The notes under the pieces: generated by a model
What the model was told of the DNA's origin: nothing
The model's input: only the letters and a program-made list of their open reading frames with translations
Database searches by the model: none
Source of the DNA: Tubulanus polymorphus
Lineage: Eukaryota > Nemertea > Palaeonemertea > Tubulaniformes > Tubulanidae
Length of the DNA: 64,000 bases
Assembly (NCBI RefSeq): GCF_964204645.1
Contig: NC_134032.1
Coordinates: 3,312,916 to 3,376,915 of the forward strand
Reading direction: 5' to 3'
Made by a program: the position numbers and the translations under genes
Shown: positions 32,395 to 44,204 of the stretch, in pieces
Position numbering within the stretch: the stretch's first letter is position 1
Layout of the letters: the number at the start of each line of letters is the position of its first letter

Positions 32395-33637
32395 GTTATA
32401 TTTCACTGATTCCATGGATGTTTTTTTTTCATAAAAATTCCTCCATTAATAACGGATTTGAACATAAAATCTGTATTTTCAATATATTCAATTTTTGTTC
32501 AATTTCGATGAAATTTTGACACAACATTGCTGATAAGGAGCTTAGATGGTATTGAAATATTCAGTTTTATACAATTTTTAGGTAAAAAGTTTTCTGACCC
32601 CCAAAGTATGCACTAGAGCTGCACCTGTTTGGTTTTTGGTTTTATGACTCAAGGTTACTGTGTGAAGTTTGTTGCACTGCTTGTGTCCCGGTACTATGTA
32701 GAGTATTTCCAGGCAGTTCGCGCGAGCTACCGTATGTAGGCCAGCTCTCGGTGACCTTTCTCTCCCTGCAACCAGGAAATTTCACTTCATCGATACGGAT
32801 ATAGCCGAGTCGAAAAGGCGATGAAATCACTAAAATTACTAATATAGCGGGATTGTATACGGATAAGATTTCAACTCTTCCATTTCTTCAAGATTTCAAT
32901 CTTAATGTAGAAAAAACCGGGAATTCATAAACCAATCATCTGTTCAGTTATGGTTCTGTCAGTAAATAGCCATTTCGAGGCTAAATTACTGAATTAATCA
33001 TTCCAACCTACATATTTTTCCAGGATCTTTTAGAATAGTGTAGGTTGGAGCATTGGAAACATAAATCAACTCGTGAACTTTAATGGGAAAATCCCGCTCA
33101 TTTTTTTCTGAGCGACGGAAGTTTTAGGGATAGATTTTTACAGTGCAAATGATGATCTATATGAAAACAAATTACATACACAAAATCCCAAGCCCAAAAT
33201 CTTCTTCTTTCCATAAAGCAAGAATTAAGAGAATCGGATGAATAATAACGAAGTTACGACCATTTCAAATAGACAAGACGCGCTCTGCAGCGCACTATAC
33301 ATTGACCCGCGCCGTACCTACTATCACTGAGTTTTTTGTGCGTATTTCAGAAGTTTTCCCGTCAAGCTCGATGCATTTCCAACTGTCTGATTTTGAACCA
33401 TTTAATTCGTTGCTTCAAACGATAAACTGTTCACGAATCTCAGTGTATTGCGTTCGTTATCTGAGAATTGATTTTTGATTTATGCGTCAAATTTGGAGTT
33501 AATTTTATTTTGTGGCTGAACAATTGTTGAATGACTGCTTTCATTCAACAGATTGTATCAATATATAGATGCGTATTTCTTATAATTCACTTGAATAGAC
33601 GACAATTCGTGCATCTAAACGAAGCATCAAATCAATA
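32395..33637. other. upstream region of the third intact GPCR
   Basis: No gene recognised. A TATA-like TCAATATATAGATG lies at about 33,557, roughly 80 bp before the receptor ATG, a plausible core promoter position (inference). Confidence 0.45.
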
Positions 33638-34597
33638 ATGAATTCTACTCTCATGCAGATTGCGAGACCTTATAACAGCTATATCGCTATCTTGTCTGTG
33701 GTGAACAAGTCTGGTATCTACCGTACCGCGTCACTGGTCATTCTGCCTATCTTTCTACTGTTAGGCGTTTTTGGAAATTCGGCAACTTTCCTGATAATGA
33801 TAAGTCACAGATTCCGCAGTTTATCTTACGCTAACTATCTGATCGTTTTGTCAATCAGTGATTTTGTGGTTGTCGTCAGTTTAAGTCTGATGCCTGTTTT
33901 ACAGTTTGTTTTCGGGCATCTTCACATAAGTGCTATCGACGCTACGCTCTTGATAAATTCACTGATCAGCTGTCAAATATATGAATTTGTCATATCACTT
34001 TTGATTGCCTGCAGTTCATGGTTTATAGTAGCGATATCTATTGAACGTGCGGCAGTTGTGCTCTTCCCATTAACATCTCGTTTGATATGTACACCTGGAT
34101 TCGCCCGTTGCGTCATTGTAATCATTTTCATCATGAATATTTTAGTAGCGGGTATTTTTCAAGTCGTATTAATAAAGTTTTCGAAAAAAATTACCGGATG
34201 CTACTTAGAAATATCTAACCAAGCCAAACTTTTCACCACATTTGTCGTCCATGTTTATTTTGTGCCTTTAACGGTGATCATCGTATCAAATTCTGTTATC
34301 ATAATTCAGTTATTCAAAGGTACGAAAATGGTTTCGTCTGACAAGAGAACTACAAAAGCAAAACGTACAACAATTATGCTTGTAACAGTTTCACTCGCAT
34401 TTGCAATATTCACTCTTCCGACCTCTATTACAGCATTCCAAACAATGCCTGTGGACCAAAAACAATTACTCTTAGATATCTGCACCCATATCCAAATTTG
34501 TAACTATGTCGTTAATTTCTACATTTATCTTTTACTGGGACGAGAAATTCGTGAATATTTCGGTGCAGTTATTTCCTGTAGAAACTTGTCGAAATGA
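33638..34597 (+). CDS. class A GPCR, single exon (paralogue of the 22.7-kb receptor)
   Basis: 319 residues with seven hydrophobic segments. The N-terminus carries the glycosylation site NST; TM1 contains GNSATFLIMI, TM2 SISDFVVVV, TM3 end SIERAAVVLFPL (ER version of DRY), TM6 MLVTVSLAFAIFTLPTSI, and TM7 CNYVVNFYIYLLLGREIREY. Intracellular loop 3 reads KMVSSDKRTTKAKRTT, basic with phosphorylatable residues, and is nearly the same in the paralogue. Differences cluster in extracellular loops and TM4-5, as expected when ligand preference changes. Membrane receptor of unknown ligand. Confidence 0.9.
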   Translation: MNSTLMQIARPYNSYIAILSVVNKSGIYRTASLVILPIFLLLGVFGNSATFLIMISHRFRSLSYANYLIVLSISDFVVVVSLSLMPVLQFVFGHLHISAIDATLLINSLISCQIYEFVISLLIACSSWFIVAISIERAAVVLFPLTSRLICTPGFARCVIVIIFIMNILVAGIFQVVLIKFSKKITGCYLEISNQAKLFTTFVVHVYFVPLTVIIVSNSVIIIQLFKGTKMVSSDKRTTKAKRTTIMLVTVSLAFAIFTLPTSITAFQTMPVDQKQLLLDICTHIQICNYVVNFYIYLLLGREIREYFGAVISCRNLSK

Positions 34598-35944
34598 TTA
34601 TCAACGTTATTCTCTGTCCAATTATTAAGTAGTGTTGTAGAATGATGTGTGTTGTTTGTACTTTAGATGGAATTTGAAATATAGATGGATTGAAAACCGA
34701 CTTTCGTATATATCTCGTGGAGAGAGAAGTTGAGCTATATAAAAATTGGTCCAATCGTTTGGAGGCAGGAGCAAGCAGGAAAATGTGCAGATAAAAGGGC
34801 AAGTCACATTGAAATGGTGATGCGGCCTGTGGTAAAACTTTGACAAAAACTCGCCAGCGAAAATATGCAAAACGTGGGTGACAAAGTACTACACACCCTG
34901 CTGGAGAAAATCATAGCAAGCATTGACAAAGACCACTTGGTAGATCGTGCTAACTTTGTGATGTGGGCTCTTATGAAGCAAAAAATGGATGCCTTCTTAA
35001 ACTGCAAATTACATAAATTTTCTGATTAAGCAATGGAATTACACGTTGTGCGGTCACATTGCAAAATCCGCACAGTAGAAAAGAAAGCCAACAGCCAGCT
35101 GTTGCTACTGTCGACGACTTCAAAGGTACTTCAACGGTGAACGAGCTAATCAGGGCATGCACATCTACAGCAAAATTTCAAAGGTTATATAAACACAACA
35201 GACATTTTCCATCCCGGTATCATCACTGATCGCACAGTACGGACCTTACTTCACAGCAACGCTGCGAATGCGATAAACACAAACTGGTGGCTATCCGGTA
35301 TCAAATTTGAAATACAGGACCTCGAAGAACAGATATTTGTAAATATACGCAGAAAGAAAAATCATTACATCGAACATAAGCTAACATTTTCATATTCATC
35401 TCAGAACCGGAAAGACCGATGTTTTAACCTGTCAACGAGGAGATGGTTCGAAAGATTTAGTAATAGATTTAGTAATAGCATCTATTCTCCTAACAATGAT
35501 GATAATGTAAATTATTCGAAATGCAACCCTACAAGTGCACACTGCCATCATCTAATGTCACAATCATTTATATGTACTACTATCGACTCTTTAATGTAAT
35601 GTAAATAAAGATTTTGATAGGCAAGATTGGACTATGTCACACTAATAAACATGTCTGCCTTGTGCAGTATTACTGGTGAATAGATGTTGAAATACCTTGG
35701 CAATTGTCTTGGATGCCGATATTCTGGCACACAGGTGTATAACATCCGTGGAAAATATATGGACCAGCTAGATTTAAAATTCAATTTCGAATGCAGTGTG
35801 CTTCGTGTAATGGTGTAATCGGGAATCTACCAGCGAATGACGTGTGGAAGATCCTGAAATATGACACAATCTACTCGGCCTGCATTCATTCGAGCAATCT
35901 TCGGTGCATGCTTCGTATCTCGCCACCCCCTGGAAACCATACCG
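34598..35944. other. intergenic with a possible exon fragment
   Basis: An open segment at about 34,866-35,028 (+) encodes a helical, charged stretch (GDKVLHTLLEKIIASIDKDH), and another near 35,225-35,430 includes TNWWLSGIKFEIQDLEEQ. Neither is part of a recognised family, and stops separate them. They may be remnants of a decayed mobile element. Confidence 0.35.
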
Positions 35945-36085
35945 ATTGCCCGATGTTATCATTTCGCGGAACGACGGAATCGCGGGATTTTTCAAAAACA
36001 CAGAATTTCTTCATTTTCACTATAAATAGTAATCGGGTTTTCCCGAGGGGTTACCCACTGTCGGACAAGGCATCGGACACATGTT
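35945..36085 (+). repeat. dispersed short repeat, family C copy 4
   Basis: Contains TTATCATTTCGCGGAACGAC, CACTATAAATAGTAATCGGG and TCGGACAAGGCATCGGAC; same order as the 15.1-kb copy. Confidence 0.75.
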
Positions 36086-36709
36086 TTCATAAACGGGTAC
36101 CTGTAGGCCTATCTGATGATTCATTATATCGCCAATCAACTACTTAATCTGTGATGCAGAGTATCGCCGTATTGTACTATACTGAAGGAATCAAATGAAA
36201 TGTTGGTAAATGAATAAATAGACGTTATGTATATTTCATTCTGGTTTTAGGATTATTCATGCGTGTTGTGTTTCTACATTGTTATAAGCAAAAGTAGTGA
36301 ATCTGGGAACGTTTATGGAAATTGAATGATATTAGAAATTATAAAATGGTTTCGTTTTTTAAGATGTTTTCTTAATGACTGCTATTTCATATTTGTTCCT
36401 ACGAACTGAATATTTGGAACAAATAATAAGTATCTTATTGGTACTAAATCGGTACTTGTTTGGTCTTAGGATCTCATGTTTGCAACCACGTAGAAATACG
36501 GCCCGACCTACCGCGAACGTGCTCAAATTCGACTGATAATATTCGTTCTGAAGTTTGCAAAAAGTCGACTAACCTCGATAACCGAAGTTTGTCTAGGTTG
36601 TCCCTTTCTCCTATCTGATTCTGTCTGCTGCTGCGGGTAGCAGCAGACAGCCAGTCAACGGGTCAACGGAATCGTCAACTTATTTCCGATAAAATAGCCT
36701 GCAAATAAT

Positions 36710-36875
36710 GGGATTCGAACCTAACAGTGTATCGATCGGTCCGGTGCCTTGTCCGACAATGGGTATCCCCACGGGAAAACACGGTACTCTTTATAGCGAA
36801 AATGAAGAAATTCCGTGTTTTTTTTAATTCCGCGATTCTGTTGTTCCGTGTTATGACAGCACCGCCGATTGCCAT
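36710..36875 (-). repeat. dispersed short repeat, family C copy 5, with tRNA-like B box
   Basis: On the minus strand: TCATAACACGGAACAAC, CACGGAATTTCTTCATTTTC, GTGTTTTCCCGTGGGG, GGACAAGGCACCGGACC and then GGTTCGAATCCC. This is the most complete copy and shows the tRNA-like end. It lies about 630 bp from copy 4 in opposite orientation. Confidence 0.75.
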
Positions 36876-37890
36876 AGTTTACAAGATTGGCCACGAAATC
36901 CGACATTAGGATATGACATAAAGTTTCTATGTATAACTTTTACAAAATCGATGAATTGGTTCATAGCGAGTCTCCGAATGTTAAGTTTTTCAAAAAACTG
37001 AATTTTTCCTCGGCCTTACTAACATTATGAAATCAAAATTATGTATAAGTAACACTCAGAGTAGAGAAGATATTGATATTAGAGAAGGATTTTTGAAACA
37101 ACATTTTGCGGTCACATTGAATGGATTTGACTTACTATCGTATTATTTTCATCTTTTTTGAAGTTATAACATAAATTATTATAATTGGGTATTTGGTTTT
37201 TATTTCAAAATTTTATTATTAGTTCATTATCTTATTATTATTTGCTGAGGAATTCCTGATTATTCAGTGTATCCCTTTCACGTAACAAATTTTGTATATT
37301 GTCTCTCTCGTTATTTATGTCTACTTTATTCGGTAGTGGAACTTCATGTGTTGTCTCTCCGCCAGTCGAGGTCGGTGAAATTGGGCCGCTGTTCATTTAA
37401 ATTGAAACAGCTCTGACATAGAGAAGGAAACTACAAGTGGTGAAAACGACATGATACGGATGATACCTTTAATTGACGTACAATGTATAATATCTATTGT
37501 GTGTACCTAATATAGCTTGAAAAAATGCTGAAAATCGCTTAACAAAAAGATTATTTAGCTTTTGATTGAGAACTTTTCATTGATTTATATCTCTATCTGA
37601 TTCATTCATTTTATCCTAGTACGTATTTGATTCGAAATAAGTTCAACTTTGTCCTAGAAAACGTGGAATGTTTAAGTCTATGCACGTGTCTCGAAATATG
37701 GAATTTCTATTCGGAAATTTAATTTTGAAGAAGGATAGGACAAAAAGTCCATTACTGTCTAATATTGTCGTTTCATGTGTCAAAATCTGGAAGGAGAAAA
37801 TCATATTGTAAAGGATTTACGTTTGTCTCGTCTGGCTGTGACCATTTATTTTCAACGTTAAATTTCTGATTCGGGCGTTACAAATAGTCG
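36876..37890. other. AT-rich intergenic region, nothing recognised
   Basis: Runs of TTATTATT and short frames only. It lies 3' of the minus-strand GPCR. Confidence 0.5.
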
Positions 37891-38811
37891 TCATTTCTGT
37901 TCGAACATTTTCGCAAATTCCCGTCTAAATCTCGAACCGCACAACATGTACAGAACGAAATTGATAGCACTTTTCGTGTACTCCAGTAGCCGCAAGAGCG
38001 GCCCCAAAACCTCAACAAATCCGCCATAAAATGCCCCGTTGTTTCGATCGCTCTAGACACGTAAAGCCTTCTCAGGCATCGTCGTAACGATGAATACGAT
38101 GCTAATTGCTAGTAACGTTTTGGTTGTGTTATTTTCTGCTTTCGAAGATGTTTCTGATTTGGAAATCGTCTGTCGTTGTGACGAGGCTGATATGAGTCGT
38201 CGGATGATGGCGGCGTTCATACTCGTGATAATTAAGGAGGGGCAGAGAGCGCCGAACATTAAGTCCATCCAAACGAATACATTGATGTAGAAATATTTAT
38301 ATGAATCGGAGACTGTTTGGCAGTGATAGCCGAGTAGCGGGGGGCGTTTCATATACCGGACACCAAACAAAATATGGCCGTCGAAAAAGGTCGTGGCTAT
38401 CACAACGGACAACATTCCTAATGCGGAATTTCGGCGAGTTGCTACTGTCGAAGCCTTCAACGGAAACGTGACACAACAAAATCTTTCAAGCGTCAAGATG
38501 ACGATTAACCAAGAGCCCGCGTGCAACGAAAATATGGCCAGAAACGCGGAGATGGGACACGAAGCAAGTAAAGCGTTATAGTGAATAACTAGACGAAGAA
38601 GACCGTGATCGAGTGTGATCGTGTCGATAATCGCCAGACAATATAACATTAGAATCGTAGATGACATTTTGCTGCCACGCGGCGCCGTTCTTTTTAGAAC
38701 GACAATACTGAGGATGTTGCCTACAGTGCCGAATATCACTAAAACAATGCCACCCAATCCCAATATGTAGTGACCTACTGGATTCGTTCTCGTTACTTCG
38801 CTACCGTTCAT
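37891..38811 (-). pseudogene. class A GPCR with one frameshift before TM7
   Basis: The frame from 38,811 encodes 252 residues: MNGSEVTRTN (glycosylation site), TM1 with FGTVGNILSIVVL, TM2, TM3 ending LTLERFCCVTFPL, TM4, TM5 and TM6 (LLAISIVFIVTTMPEK), then a stop near 38,053. In another frame directly after, the sequence continues with TM7, INFVLYMLCGSRFRREF, and stops at 37,891. One indel near 38,045-38,056 therefore separates TM6 from TM7. The rest is well preserved, so the loss is recent or a base-calling error. It belongs to a different receptor subfamily from the 22.7/33.6-kb pair. Confidence 0.85.
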
Positions 38812-39274
38812 TATAATATTCGGCGCAGTTCGTTGTGAATATATCAGTTATGTGTTGAAATTCGATGAAATGCATCTATTGCCGGCGATATTAATTGTGT
38901 AAAAGTGCAATATGCATAAATAAAATCTCACTCGAGAAAAGTGTTAAAACTAATGGGTGTATATGTAACATGTTCTAATGTAAGTAGGAATGATATCTGA
39001 GGAATATTTAACGTGAAAACCAACTCCAATATTGTCAATTTAAAATCTATACTATAAAGGGTAAACTAGTTTTTCATAACCAGCTGCGCAAAACCTATTC
39101 ATTGTTTGATTATGAAACTTGGCATGCACACAGAGGAATAGATTTTCGTGGTCAAGTTAACAATTTCATTTGGATCCATGGTCTTATTCCACCCGAATTC
39201 GAATCCCTAAAATCCCAGTAGATTCCAGAAGCTGGCAGTAGATTTCTACGAATATCGAATCCGGACTTGCCACG

Positions 39275-39490
39275 ACTTGCACCAAAAGCTGTATAGCGAA
39301 TAACTAGACGGAGAAGACCGTGATCGAGTGTGATCGTGTCCATAATCACCAGACATAATAAAGTTAGAATCGTAGATGACATTTTTGCAGCCACGCGGTG
39401 CTGTTCTTTTAGAACGACGATACTGAGGATGTGTCCTACAGTGCCGAATAACACTAAAACAATGCCATCCAATCCCAGTATGTAGTGACT
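39275..39490 (-). pseudogene. partial duplicate of the 38-kb GPCR (TM1-TM2)
   Basis: The minus strand reads HYILGLDGIVLVLFGTVGHI and TITLDHGLLRLVI, near-identical to TM1-TM2 of the neighbour, but with the key TM1 Asn changed to His. The similarity stops on both sides; the 5' end runs into an LTR at 39,517. It is a tandem duplicate truncated by retrotransposon insertion. Confidence 0.85.
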
Positions 39491-39516
39491 GTCATGAAAT
39501 ACTGGCTTGTGAATAG

Positions 39517-40290
39517 TGTAAACCCGGCAATCCCTTAATTGTTGGTATTGTGATTGGAGATTAATCCAGGTTGGGTCGAATGCACATATACCGGTGTGTA
39601 AGGTCAGACGGGCCCATTGAGGCCCGGCGTGCACACGAGAGTGTGTGTTGTTGTGCAAGTGGCTAGCTATGGGAACGAGTGTGTGAGAGGATCTCAGATC
39701 ACCACGGAACCGATTTTGAAATCATACGGTGAAATAAATTACAAAATTAGAAATATATATACCAATTATAAAGTTTAATTTCGTTTGTATTATTTCCTGT
39801 CGTGGTGGTGTTGCAGGAGACTGAGGGAGGATTGGCAATTCTATGACATTTTGGTGGCAGCGATGGGATTGTCAATTGCAAATCCTATCCAGTCTAACTT
39901 GTAGCATAGCTAACGTCGGAAATAATACATATTTTACAACTGTTTACTCCAAGTACACCTTAGTTGGTAAACACCCTCGTAGGATGAAGTTTATTCAGTA
40001 AGTATAGACTATAATAGTAACATACGTATACCGGAATACCGGTCGTTTGTTTTGAAGGTATGTTTGTTTCGTTACGTACGTATAACGTCGTGGAGTCGGG
40101 TTAGGAACAACCAGTATCGTTGAATAATTATTAGTTAGCCTCTTGTTTTAAGTCTGTTACGGTGTTGTGAGTTTTCTTGTGAAGACAAGACAAATTCAAC
40201 TAGGATGTCTGGTGTTACCGATTATGTTGATGCGGGAAAAGGATTGGTCTCGAAGGGCCCGATTTAGAGAAGTTTGTACAGCAGCACCAT
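39517..40290 (+). mobile_element. 5' part of an LTR retrotransposon (LTR, primer-binding site, leader)
   Basis: A segment from TGTAAACCCGGCAATCCC (39,517) to GGCAATTCTATGACA (39,848) has the TG...CA ends of an LTR. It is followed two or three bases later by TGGTGGCAGCGATGGGATT (39,852), a typical tRNA primer-binding site. A leader follows, and an ATG at 40,204 opens a short gag-like start (MSGVTDYVDAGKGLVSKG) that hits a stop. The element is cut off by the LINE at about 40,290; no 3' LTR or pol is present. Confidence 0.65.
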
Positions 40291-42250
40291 TAGATTTAGG
40301 ATACTGGATGATTTTACATGTGTCAATGACACATTCGAAAGTTTATTCATAGAAATCCAATTAACACAATTTGCAATTTTACATCAACTAGGACGGTTAG
40401 TTATCGAAAAATGTCAGATCATGATATCGCTCGATTTAAACGGAAGCTCATTTCACATGATTGGACTCATGTGTTTAATATTCATGATGCTAATGTGGCC
40501 TATAACTCTTTTTATATGGTATTCTACAAATATTACACGGAATGTTTCCCTATAATCAAAGAAAGTTTTCGATATATAGGGACAAGAAACACGAATGGTT
40601 TTCTAATGGTTTATTGATGTCTTTAAAAAAGAAGGATTCTCTTTATAGAAGATACCTGTCTAGTAAATTTCAAACTGATAGAAATATCTACAATAGATAT
40701 AGAAACTTTTTTAATACATGTATCAAAAAGGCTAAAAGGCTTCACTATAACTCTATGTTAAGCAATGCGAGAGATTCCAAGGAATAATTAATGAACTTAT
40801 TAATATAACATCGTCAAATTCTAAATTTTCGCATGTTTTGAACAGAATGGTGTGATGTACAAAAATAATGTTAGTATAGCCGATGAATTTAATAAGTGTT
40901 TTGCACAAGCGGGTCCAAATTTAGCCATTGATATTTTACCTACTAACATTTTTCTCTTTTCTGGGTCCGCCACAACAAAATGATATCTTATTCTCTCTCA
41001 CAGATTCTTTAGAAATTAAAAATATTGTTTCAAAATTTTAAAATAGTAATAACACTGGTCATGATGGTATCAATCAAAAGATCCTCAAGAGAGTAATTGA
41101 CGCTATATCTCTGCCGTTATCTCATATTTTAAATCTAAGTTTGATTAATGGGCAAGTACCTGAATGCTTCAAAATATCAAAGATATTACATTTGTTCAAA
41201 TCGGGAGATGTTTCACATTTTTCAAACTACAGACCTAAACAATATCAATACTCCCATGTATTTCCAAGATCTTAGAAAAAGTAGCTTACAAAAAAGTTTT
41301 TTCAACAAGTATAAAATGCTATCTCCATGTCAATTTGGATTTAGGAAAGACCATTCCACCAACATGGCTATTACTGTTATCATAGATAAAATCATCAATA
41401 ATTTAGACAATGGCAAATCTACTATAGGAATATTTCTAGATCTTTCGCGTGCATTTGATAGAGTGAATCATGAAATTCTATTGTCAAAACTTTGCCATTA
41501 TGGCATCAGAGGTACGCAATTACTCTGGTTTAGAAATTATCTTTCAAACCGTTTTCCGACTGTTCTTTTTAAAGAGACTACTACCACTACCTATCCTGTA
41601 TTATGTGGTGTGCCCCAAGGTTCTATTTTGGTGCCGATCCTTTTCTTATCATATATAAATGACCTTGTAAACGCATCAAGCGTTTTTAATTTTATCATGT
41701 TTGCTGATGATGCCAATGTATTCACTTCTCATATCAATATTTTAACTATGATAGTTAATACAGAACTACACAAACTGAATATCTGTTTTCGGGCAAACAG
41801 GCTTTCATTGAATTTGAAAAAGATTCATTTCATATTTTTCAGTCGTGCTAAACATAAACACTCAATTTCTATCAAAATCAACAATATGTCTATATCACAA
41901 GTTTCGACAACCAAATTTCTAGGCGTTCAAGTTGACGACCAGCTTACTTGGAAGTCACAAATGAATGGCATCTGTACTAAACTATAACGGTTCATTGGTA
42001 TAATGGGTAGACTTTATGGAATTTTGTCAAAAACAACTTTACTGCAGTTGTATTATTCTTTCATTTATTGCCATCTCACCTATTGTTTTATTGTATGGGG
42101 TAATACTTATCCTTCAAACTTATGAAAGCTGGAACTTCTCCAGAAGAAAGCGTTCCGCATTATCTTTAAAACCGATATTAGAGCCCATACCTCACCATTA
42201 TTTAAATCTGCAAAAATTTTTAAATTGGCAGATATAAACAATTTTCAAAA
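40291..42250 (+). mobile_element. LINE retrotransposon remnant (CR1/jockey-like reverse transcriptase)
   Basis: Begins in the linker before the reverse transcriptase (WFSNGLLMSLKKKDSLYRRY, about 40,595). The domain follows with CQFGFRKDHSTNMAI, GIFLDLSRAFDRVNHEILL (about 41,430), GVPQGSILVPILFLSYIND (about 41,610), the catalytic MFADDANVF (about 41,700) and the thumb block TTKFLGVQVDDQLTWKSQ (about 41,910). The C-terminal part runs to about 42,237 in another frame. At least three frame breaks; endonuclease absent. A different clade from the 26-kb LINE. Confidence 0.87.
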
Positions 42251-43370
42251 TGGACAATTCGTGTATCGTATTAAATTATAGTATTAATGATCTAGTTTAT
42301 GGGTTGGGTGTGATAGCCTCTTAACTGGGAAACCCAAGTGGCAACCATGCTGTTGATGCTCTTGGGGTAAAGCTCCTAGATCTATGTAAAACTTCAGAAT
42401 CACCAATGGTCGTGTTTCAGCTGACTAAACGGGTAAATCTGCTTGTTACAACCACCATGGTGCGTGCACCAAGTACAATTGGTTATTTAGTTGGAATGGG
42501 AGAATATTTTGTAATGTTGAAATGTTGTATATAAATCCACCATCTGCGCACTCTATCCATTGTAAGCTATCTACTCTAATCTAAGCTGGTTCCTTCCATA
42601 TCCCCCTCACGGTTGCTTACAATTCCATCTCGGACAACGCCCTACCCGTTGGATTTTTTGTGAGCCTTGTTCTCATGTCGCAAGATATATAACTGCTCCC
42701 TCTGCTGCGGATATCCAGTCAGAAATTACAAATGCCATTGACAATATCTCTGGTGTCAATATCTCTTTGATTAATAACATCCTTGCCAAAACTGCAACGC
42801 GCAGGCAGCGGTGGAAACCCATCGGATGACTTCAGTAGTATGACGACTAATCCAAATGCGTATAACATACACTTAATAAATTGAATTGGAAGAAGTGGTG
42901 AATTTGAGTGTATCGAGAAAAGAAAATACGACTTACAGTTAGTTAAGAGCAATAAGACGAACGATTTCAATCGACGTGACTCATCCGATGACGACTTCAG
43001 AGAGTTTCACTAAGAAATCACCGACGATTCTGAACAAACAGTATTTCAGTGGTACAAGTGAAGAACCTGCTCCAGATCGTTAGACAACAAACAGTGTTGC
43101 ATCCCGAGTTGCTGATTTTTCTTTTCAATTATCTGCACTAGTGTCACCTCGCAGCAATTATATATAACTGCACGTGCTTCTGCCAATCTAACGCTCCCGA
43201 TAATAGATTGCGTAGTCGCAACAAAAGCGACGATAAGAGGAGGTTGCTGCTGCTGCTGCTGCGATCGAATTAGAATTGATTCCTGTGTTTCCAACTCCCT
43301 GTTTTGTTTTCGTTTCGTTGTCGCTAATTGGGCGCCGGAATCGATGGGTGAAATAAGCAATTAATTAATT
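42251..43370. other. intergenic, with a CTG run
   Basis: No gene is supported. A CTGCTGCTGCTGCTG microsatellite at about 43,245-43,260 would encode Gln on the minus strand inside a 104-residue frame (43,360-43,046). That frame has no other family features and could be an exon or chance. Confidence 0.4.
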
Positions 43371-43829
43371 TCATTGAATGACGTCATAAGTTGTAAAATC
43401 AACGACCAGAAATGGTTAAAGACGGTTCTTTATTTCATGAGGAATAATCTCCTAAAAATCCTAGACCTTCCAGAGTGACTAGGTTGGAACACGAGAATAA
43501 AATAAACGACAAAAAATGCCGATAACCTTAAGATACGCCTTAAGATAGACTCGAACCGGCGACCTCCAGCGCGCGCCAGACGATCACGCTAATCACTCGA
43601 CCATAGACCAGTAGTGACGAAGTTTGTAAGTTTGTCTAGCGATTGAAGTGGCTAGTGACCAGTCAGATGAAGTGACTTGGTGCATGGTGACTGTTGGCCG
43701 TTTCTACGGCCCGCTCATTCTATGGTTACTGCAGTACCTTATCGGCCCTAAACCCTCTCTGATTACGAGTCGCCCATTGTAAGAAATCAAACTAATATAG
43801 TTTGTGTACGCTGCAGTTCATGTATTTCT
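43371..43829 (-). repeat. dispersed repeat with tRNA-derived core, family A copy 2
   Basis: Counterpart of 6521-6970 in the same orientation, with AGACTCGAACCGGCGACC and CGATCACGCTAATCACTCG preserving the tRNA-like boxes better than copy 1. Confidence 0.8.
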
Positions 43830-44204
43830 TGCTATATTTGGCATACGCCTACATCAATAAATCTACGACATTTGATTTCGCCTGTTTAGTCACGGAGTCG
43901 TCCACTAGATGGCGCTATATTCACCTGTGCGGTGTTATTTGCCAGTCGCCCGAATAAACGTTTCAATATTCTGGAGTCTGTAGGCCGCCTACACATGTAT
44001 CTCCTCTTCTTGCGGCGACGCGCCGGAGAGCGGCCATTTTTCTTGGTAAAACGTATCTTGCAGATAACAAATTTCTGTCGTCCTAGAAACAAATCGAAAA
44101 ACCGTTTTAGTTTGAATGTTCACTTAGGAAAGTCGACTAGAGACCCTGTCTCCGGCTGAATGGTTGTGTTGAGCGAATTTTTTCACGAGGCATTTGACAA
44201 ATTT
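43830..44204. other. 3' flank of the CAP-like gene
   Basis: No coding signal. Presumably contains the 3' UTR of the minus-strand gene that ends at 44,205. Confidence 0.45.

Noticed and set aside
6690-36760. Functional tRNA genes
   Set aside because: B-box sequences are present, but no cloverleaf with paired acceptor stem and anticodon arm could be drawn; all are in repeats.
43046-43360. PolyQ protein gene on the minus strand
   Set aside because: Only a short CTG run supports it; no splice context or family similarity.
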